Source of the DNA: JABFRG01 sp038210445
GTDB taxonomy: Bacteria; Myxococcota_A; Polyangia; Polyangiales; Polyangiaceae
Assembly: GCA_038210445.1 (NCBI GenBank)
Contig: JBBQWQ010000003.1
Span: forward strand, 124,001 to 188,000
Direction of reading: 5' to 3'
Length of the DNA: 64,000 nt
Made by a program: the position numbers and the translations under genes. Numbering within the stretch: the stretch's first letter is position 1; each line of letters opens with the position of its first letter. This document shows, in pieces, positions 63,324 through 64,000 of the stretch. Under the pieces are notes generated by a model. It made no database searches. It was given only the letters and a program-made list of their open reading frames with translations, and had not been told where the DNA came from.

Positions 63324-64000
63324 ATGTCGCGCACGCCCGCTGGTCTCTTTTCCGCTTTCACCCTCATTGTGGCCGTCCCGCTGGCGAGTGGCTGCTCCGA
63401 CGATGCACCGCAGGCCGAGTCGTCCTCGTCCTCGTCGGGCGCCACGCTATCGAGCGGCGGCACCGACTCCACCAGCTCGTCCTCGGGTAGCACCGGCGGC
63501 ACGTCGAGCGGTACCAGCGGCCAGCCCGACGCGGGGCCGCCGCCCGGAGGCCCCGGCCCTGCGCCCGCGCGAACCTGCGCGCAGGCGAAGGATGCGATGG
63601 GTTTCTTCAAGCTCACCTCGCCCAAGGGCGACTACGTGGTGCGGTTGCCCGCCGACTACGACGTGAAGGCGCCGAAGGCGTATCCCATGGTGGTGGCCAT
63701 TCACGGCTGCGGCGACACCGCGCGCAGCTTCGCCGAGTGGGCCGCCACCAGCTATACCGGGCGGCCCGCGCAGAGCTACATCGCCATTTCCATTGGTGGT
63801 CGCGACGGCCAATGCTGGAACCTGCAAGCCGACGAGGCCATGGTGCTGGGCGCCATCGACGACGTGCGCCAGTGCTTCTACGCGCACGATCGCAAGATCG
63901 TCCTCGCCGGGTATTCGTCGGGCGGCCTGCTCGCGTACCAGCTGGGGCTGAAGTACGCGAAGCGCTTCGCCGGCATCCTCATCGAGCACTCGTCGATTCC
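63324..64000 (+). CDS. alpha/beta-hydrolase lipoprotein, 3'-truncated by window edge
   Basis: The ATG at 63324 opens a frame that is still open at the window end (225 residues visible). It has a lipoprotein signal with lipobox ASGC (Cys24), followed by a Ser/Gly/Pro-rich linker (about 33-85). The alpha/beta-hydrolase domain begins about residue 95 with VVRLPADYDV, then VVAIHGCGDTARSFAEW (oxyanion region), an Asp-rich strand and LAGYSSGGLLAYQLG, whose Ser is the GxSxG nucleophile. This pattern fits the LpqC/PHB-depolymerase or feruloyl-esterase type, a secreted esterase. The acid and His of the triad lie beyond the window. Confidence 0.85.
   Translation, partial: MSRTPAGLFSAFTLIVAVPLASGCSDDAPQAESSSSSSGATLSSGGTDSTSSSSGSTGGTSSGTSGQPDAGPPPGGPGPAPARTCAQAKDAMGFFKLTSPKGDYVVRLPADYDVKAPKAYPMVVAIHGCGDTARSFAEWAATSYTGRPAQSYIAISIGGRDGQCWNLQADEAMVLGAIDDVRQCFYAHDRKIVLAGYSSGGLLAYQLGLKYAKRFAGILIEHSSI

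Overview
This 64-kb window is chromosomal DNA from a high-GC bacterium that most resembles a myxobacterium (Myxococcota, probably Polyangiales). The evidence is the protein content: eukaryote-like Ser/Thr kinases, an FHA-domain sigma-54 activator next to one of them, a MYXO-CTERM-like tail, an OmpA porin with thrombospondin-3 repeats, Cys-rich repeat proteins, a plant-type FabI, and about 21 predicted lipoproteins among 59 genes. I see no rRNA, tRNA, CRISPR array, transposase or phage gene, so nothing marks a recent mobile insertion. The taxonomic call is inference.

Layout. 0-5 kb: the end of a Cys-rich repeat protein, a zinc-ribbon membrane protein with a polyQ-linker partner, a PLP decarboxylase and an FGE/SUMF1-like protein anchored at both ends. 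5-18 kb: mainly housekeeping functions (U32 peptidase/RlhA-like protein, FabI, GNAT, HtrA, SRAP, RlmN, homocysteine methyltransferase), a SET-domain methyltransferase and an abundant-type OmpA protein with a strong terminator. 18-23 kb: MsrA, a cysK-serine acetyltransferase-2OG oxygenase run and an AraC regulator. 23-26 kb: two overlapping secreted phosphodiesterase-fold lipoproteins (EEP and PI-PLC-like). 26-31 kb: a Cys-rich lipoprotein, a TPR-like exported protein, a Ser/Thr kinase and an FHA-sigma-54 activator in tight succession.

31-40 kb is the most distinctive stretch. It holds a cupredoxin lipoprotein, two tandem paralogous lipoproteins with one CxxCH and one CX3CH motif each, a CxxCH/beta-propeller-like lipoprotein, another CxxCH lipoprotein and a Tat-exported protein with a tyrosinase-like CuB site. 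I read it as a candidate extracytoplasmic copper/heme redox module of unknown substrate. A second, smaller pair of CxxCH lipoproteins with Ser-Gly linkers lies at 46.0-47.4 kb, coupled to a hotdog thioesterase.

40-52 kb: Gfo/Idh/MocA oxidoreductase, a Cys/His peptidase-like lipoprotein, DUF362, an orphan histidine kinase followed by two tandem inverted-repeat elements, an L,D-transpeptidase, a second Ser/Thr kinase and a bicupin lipoprotein. 52-64 kb: a MacA-MacB export operon without its outer-membrane channel, a DUF4846-like lipoprotein, Nif3, a LysE-type transporter, a SUV3-like helicase, a tiny His/Cys-rich ORF, a tandem USP, DoxX, a beta-CASP nuclease, and an alpha/beta-hydrolase lipoprotein cut by the window end.

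Translational coupling is common: 4-base stop/start overlaps occur at 8326, 10609, 13876, 46025 and 53306. Several convergent pairs share well-formed hairpin terminators (31858, 41391) and others have their own (17813, 33836, 42890).
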